64,000 nucleotides of DNA from Xestospongia muta (taxonomy: Eukaryota; Porifera; Demospongiae; Haplosclerida; Petrosiidae). The stretch spans positions 16,366,263-16,430,262 of the forward strand of contig OY848918.1 of the NCBI GenBank assembly GCA_963693285.1, written 5' to 3'. Within the stretch, counting starts at the first letter, position 1, and the number at the start of each line of letters is the position of its first letter. Below the pieces are notes generated by a model that was not told the origin of the DNA, searched no databases, and saw only the letters and a program-made list of their open reading frames with translations. Position numbers and translations under genes: made by a program. Positions 63,101 to 64,000 of the stretch are shown here, one piece after another.

Positions 63101-63531
63101 TCAAAATTCTTTGTGTCCCTTTTGACTCTTCATTAGTCATATCTATGTCAATGACAATTATAGTACTATTATAAAACAATCAAGTACTCACTGTTGATTG
63201 TTTACACTAGTCTGTTATACAAATAAACAATTAACAACAAATTTTAATGGGCATAATAGAAAAAAATATTATCATGAATACCACTGCTGACAACACATAG
63301 AGTATTAACCTGTATATATACATTAGCGAAATGATATTGAGTTATTTTACCTATCCTTTATAATGTATCATTAGATGTAGCTGTATATTATAAAGTTAAT
63401 TGATCATAAATACTGACATATATTTTATGTAGGGCAAGAGAACTCCTCTTCACTTGGCTGCTAGATGGGGCAATTCTAAAACAGCTCATGTACTTATTAA
63501 AGCTGGTGCATCACTGGGTCCTATTGATAAA
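39048..63531 (+). CDS. Gene 3: ankyrin-repeat protein, 3' partial
   Basis: Coding exons 39096-39113 (start exon from 39048), 39299-39397, 43592-43690, 52408-52497, 55183-55281 and 63433-63531 are all phase 0-0 and join to 168 codons that continue past the right edge. The start codon yields MSQDSL, then five ANK repeats. The last exon is the recent duplicate of gene 1 exon 3242-3340, so by analogy the gene probably continues into a Roc-COR-death cassette. Introns are very large because of transposon insertions (up to 8.7 kb). Confidence 0.83.
39299..39397 (+). CDS. Gene 3 exon: ankyrin repeat 1
   Basis: Ninety-nine bases, phase 0-0: NEQLFRSALNGNIEVVQSTI with GADVNC. It is a capping-type first repeat that lacks the TPLH motif. 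Confidence 0.85.
39398..43591 (+). other. Intron of gene 3 (4.2 kb) with a Gypsy insertion
   Basis: Flanking the Gypsy remnant are blocks shared with the region upstream of gene 2 (39895-40140, 40310-40790 and 42880-43110). No exon seen. Confidence 0.7.
40844..42800 (+). pseudogene. Degenerate Ty3/Gypsy retrotransposon, 5' half
   Basis: A likely LTR end (TATAAAAAAGG near 40847, terminal ACA at 40934-40936) is followed directly by TGGTGTCAGGAGTATGG, the position and form of a primer-binding site. Gag follows, with two zinc knuckles in the frame 41301-41735 (CTICGRDCHQRRDC and CHKCKKKGHFASQC), then a protease remnant with DMGAEVTAIS (catalytic Asp kept, the usual Thr replaced by Met), and reverse transcriptase up to LGHLIDR near 42790. 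Frames shift several times and RNase H and integrase are absent, so it is inactive. Confidence 0.82.
43592..43690 (+). CDS. Gene 3 exon: ankyrin repeat 2
   Basis: Ninety-nine bases, phase 0-0: ALIGASYYGNTEIVSLLLL followed by NADPNCTDV. The acceptor is ATATAG and the donor GTGAGT at 43691. Confidence 0.88.
45780..46980 (-). pseudogene. Ty3/Gypsy polymerase remnant (RT-RNase H), minus strand
   Basis: Minus-strand pieces include EKYKEVFPEKLGTMTQHVDK (about 46910-46990), RT words near 46600-46800, CYISDICIAGANNKEHLH around the YxDD site (46430-46500; the usual YIDD reads YISD) and an RNase H-like ASHYGIGAMLSNICKD (about 46000-46060). Stops and shifts throughout. Confidence 0.7.
47028..50310 (-). 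pseudogene. Mutator-like element with SWIM-type transposase, degenerate
   Basis: Imperfect inverted ends of about 110-130 bases lie at 47028-47140 and 50180-50310, sharing GGTCTGGCAA, ACCACGCCTC and CCACACCCACT. Inside, on the minus strand, 49576-49205 encodes a MULE transposase core (MVDATYNLNELWMPLYLI, ILTDRDFVEKAELLLCFFHTL). After a shifted stretch, 48893-48597 encodes a SWIM zinc finger (CQCMFWKSMRLPCRHIM). An upstream piece near 49780 begins MTEKEVTLKAV. The core frame is broken between 49205 and 48893, so the element is dead. Confidence 0.75.
50650..52000 (+). pseudogene. Ty3/Gypsy RNase H-integrase remnant, plus strand
   Basis: Frame pieces include KKGLHLTPEKVCAIMEGPTP (50730), VDIDPKKNC (about 50960), QSIGFTSYTLAPTEKN (about 51055), LLTDQK (about 51185), ETKAVPNMTS (about 51225) and an integrase-like HIDYTGPF and VIDAYSS near 51870-51930. 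The order is RNase H then integrase, all broken. It could be the separated 3' part of an element like the one at 40844. Confidence 0.68.
52408..52497 (+). CDS. Gene 3 exon: ankyrin repeat 3 (short)
   Basis: Ninety bases, phase 0-0: TTALHHASNAEIAEMLIKNK. It is three codons shorter than the other ANK exons, missing the usual turn between the two helices. The donor is GTTAGT. Confidence 0.86.
52498..55182 (+). other. Intron of gene 3 with a hAT-like MITE
   Basis: CGTAGTTCCCCGAGCAAGCG and related GCAAG-CCCAC words at 52681-52800 look like one end of an unidentified short element. A MITE lies at 54307-54812. The last 170 bases resemble the sequences before the exons at 3242 and 63433. Confidence 0.65.
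54307..54812. mobile_element. hAT-like MITE, 506 bp
   Basis: The inverted ends read CAGACATTGCACATGTAT and, reverse complemented at the right, CAGACATTGCACGTGTAT. A perfect 8-bp target duplication ACTTAATT flanks it (54299-54306 and 54813-54820). An 8-bp duplication with a CAG start is typical of hAT elements. There is no coding capacity. Internal TGTATGTACTTGTA words repeat. Confidence 0.82.
55183..55281 (+). CDS. Gene 3 exon: ankyrin repeat 4
   Basis: Ninety-nine bases, phase 0-0: TPLHWAAYYGHNDVADVLI and GASLDAINI. With its flanks it is an older duplicate of the exon at 63433 and of gene 1 exon 3242. Confidence 0.9.
55735..57565 (-). mobile_element. Deletion derivative of the Mutator-like element
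   Basis: Resembles the outer parts of 46980-50310 including both inverted ends (55776-55880 and 57428-57560), but lacks the transposase core and SWIM region. The similarity on the left reaches into the adjoining Gypsy-like words (KVKLLLEKYKEV), so it may have arisen by local duplication rather than transposition. A 300-bp MITE interrupts it. Confidence 0.65.
56081..56380. mobile_element. 300-bp MITE with perfect 30-bp inverted ends
   Basis: The first 30 bases (CTACGGAAGCCGAAGGCGG...) equal the reverse complement of the last 30. The related element at 47331-47350 has the uninterrupted site AATTAGATTCCTGCAC, giving a 4-bp ATTC duplication if the element is taken as symmetrical. It is much more GC-rich than its surroundings. 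Superfamily not recognised. Confidence 0.88.
57636..57896 (+). pseudogene. Exon-like remnant, small cysteine-containing protein piece (copy 2)
   Basis: From the acceptor TTACAG at 57630-57635 a single frame runs 86 codons to a stop at 57894-57896, with NKTCYLNC and NSCWNS-like Cys-containing stretches and Asn-X-Ser/Thr sites. Copy 1 carries frame breaks in the same place. No family recognised. Confidence 0.4.
60330..62880. repeat. Minisatellite, about 70-bp unit, expanded array
   Basis: Roughly 35 imperfect units of 65-75 bases, each with AAGTCTGGCCATT, a GGGGAATCAAAAGTTCATT-like word, TACCTCGAAC and ACTCAACCCTAGAGAA. Some units are half-length, suggesting higher-order structure of two sub-blocks. 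It is intronic in gene 3. Confidence 0.92.
63433..63531 (+). CDS. Gene 3 exon: ankyrin repeat 5
   Basis: Ninety-nine bases, phase 0-0: TPLHLAARWGNSKTAHVLI with GASLGPIDK. The acceptor AG is at 63431-63432 and the donor GTAAGT at 63532. It is nearly identical in sequence and flanks to gene 1 exon 3242-3340. Confidence 0.9.
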
Positions 63532-64000
63532 GTAAGTATTTCCATTATTTAAATATGTTGTTATTATTATTCATAACTGTATTTTGTATGTAATGTTGTT
63601 ATCAATACATGTAATTATGTAGATATTTGTGGTTTAATCATCTCCTATAAGTTGTTATTTGAACACTCCTAAAATAACTACACAGATGAAAGTGATTATT
63701 GTAGTAGCTAATATTATCACAAGATGACATAATGCCTACAAAAACTAATGTGCCAATTTATTCCCTTAGAAGGTGATGCCTACTTTAATTACTTTACTAG
63801 TAAGTCAGCTGAATATTGGGAGAACTTTCACAGATTTTCTATCCATAGATCAAATTGAGTTTGGTTGCAATAGATAGACAAGTAGTACCTTAATTTATTA
63901 TAAACATTTGAAGCAAGCCTTAGCAATTACAGTTAGGCAAAATTTACAGTATAGGCTGTGTCACAGATTTTTAACATCAGGATATTCCTAATGATTATTG

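Larger units (their letters stand above)
57591..64000. repeat. Segmental duplication, copy 2 (runs off the window)
   Basis: Same order and orientation as 1-3820. It differs by an expanded minisatellite (60330-62880), an additional segment at 59210-59396, a short extra segment near 58555-58635 and scattered point differences. It lies in the gene 3 intron and contributes the last visible ANK exon of gene 3. Confidence 0.93.

Overview
The window reads as AT-rich, intron-rich animal DNA from an early-branching metazoan. A demosponge of the Amphimedon type fits best: ankyrin/Roc-COR/death-domain genes in tandem, short GT-AG introns and many kinds of transposon. That assignment is inference, since no marker gene settles the species. 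One 200-base run of N at 38053-38252 shows this is a draft assembly.

Host genes (all + strand). Three related genes or gene parts encode ankyrin (ANK) repeats, a Roc-COR type GTPase module and death-fold domains. Gene 1 (3242-9202, 5' end outside the window) is ANK - Roc - COR - death domain. Gene 2 (17183-22461) is ANK end - Roc - COR - death-like domain - SH3 - SH3 - death domain, and no ANK array of its own is visible upstream. Gene 3 starts at 39096 and runs off the right edge; only its start codon exon and five ANK exons (39299, 43592, 52408, 55183, 63433) are in the window. Every exon junction listed keeps phase. ANK exons are phase 0-0 and about 99 bases; the C-terminal domains of gene 2 sit on symmetrical phase 1-1 exons. 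The architecture recalls the ANK-Roc-COR-death tail of DAPK1, without the kinase, and suggests intracellular innate-immune or cell-death signalling.

Region by region. 1-3820 is one copy of a segmental duplication whose second copy is 57591-64000; it carries gene remnants, a roughly 70-bp minisatellite and one ANK exon. 3242-9202 is gene 1. 9203-17182 is gene-poor, with an 858-bp TTAA-flanked MITE at 13428-14285 and old paralogous blocks shared with the gene 3 intron. 17183-22461 is gene 2. 23387-31243 is a second copy of the same MITE, carrying inside it a 7046-bp CACTG-ended DNA transposon (23618-30663) with an apparently intact ten-exon transposase gene and a divergently transcribed SAM-domain gene. 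32271-37180 is a dead pogo/Tigger-like transposon split by another CACTG element (33339-36695). 37320-38390 holds a Ulp1-like peptidase remnant, GA microsatellites and the assembly gap. 38700-64000 is gene 3, whose large introns hold Ty3/Gypsy remnants, a dead Mutator-like SWIM transposase and its deletion derivative, a 300-bp MITE with perfect 30-bp ends, and an 8-bp-TSD hAT-like MITE.

Most interesting are the SH3-containing Roc-COR-death architecture of gene 2, the possibility that genes 1 and 2 are alternative 3' cassettes behind one ANK array, and the two-gene CACTG transposon whose empty insertion site is present elsewhere in the same window.
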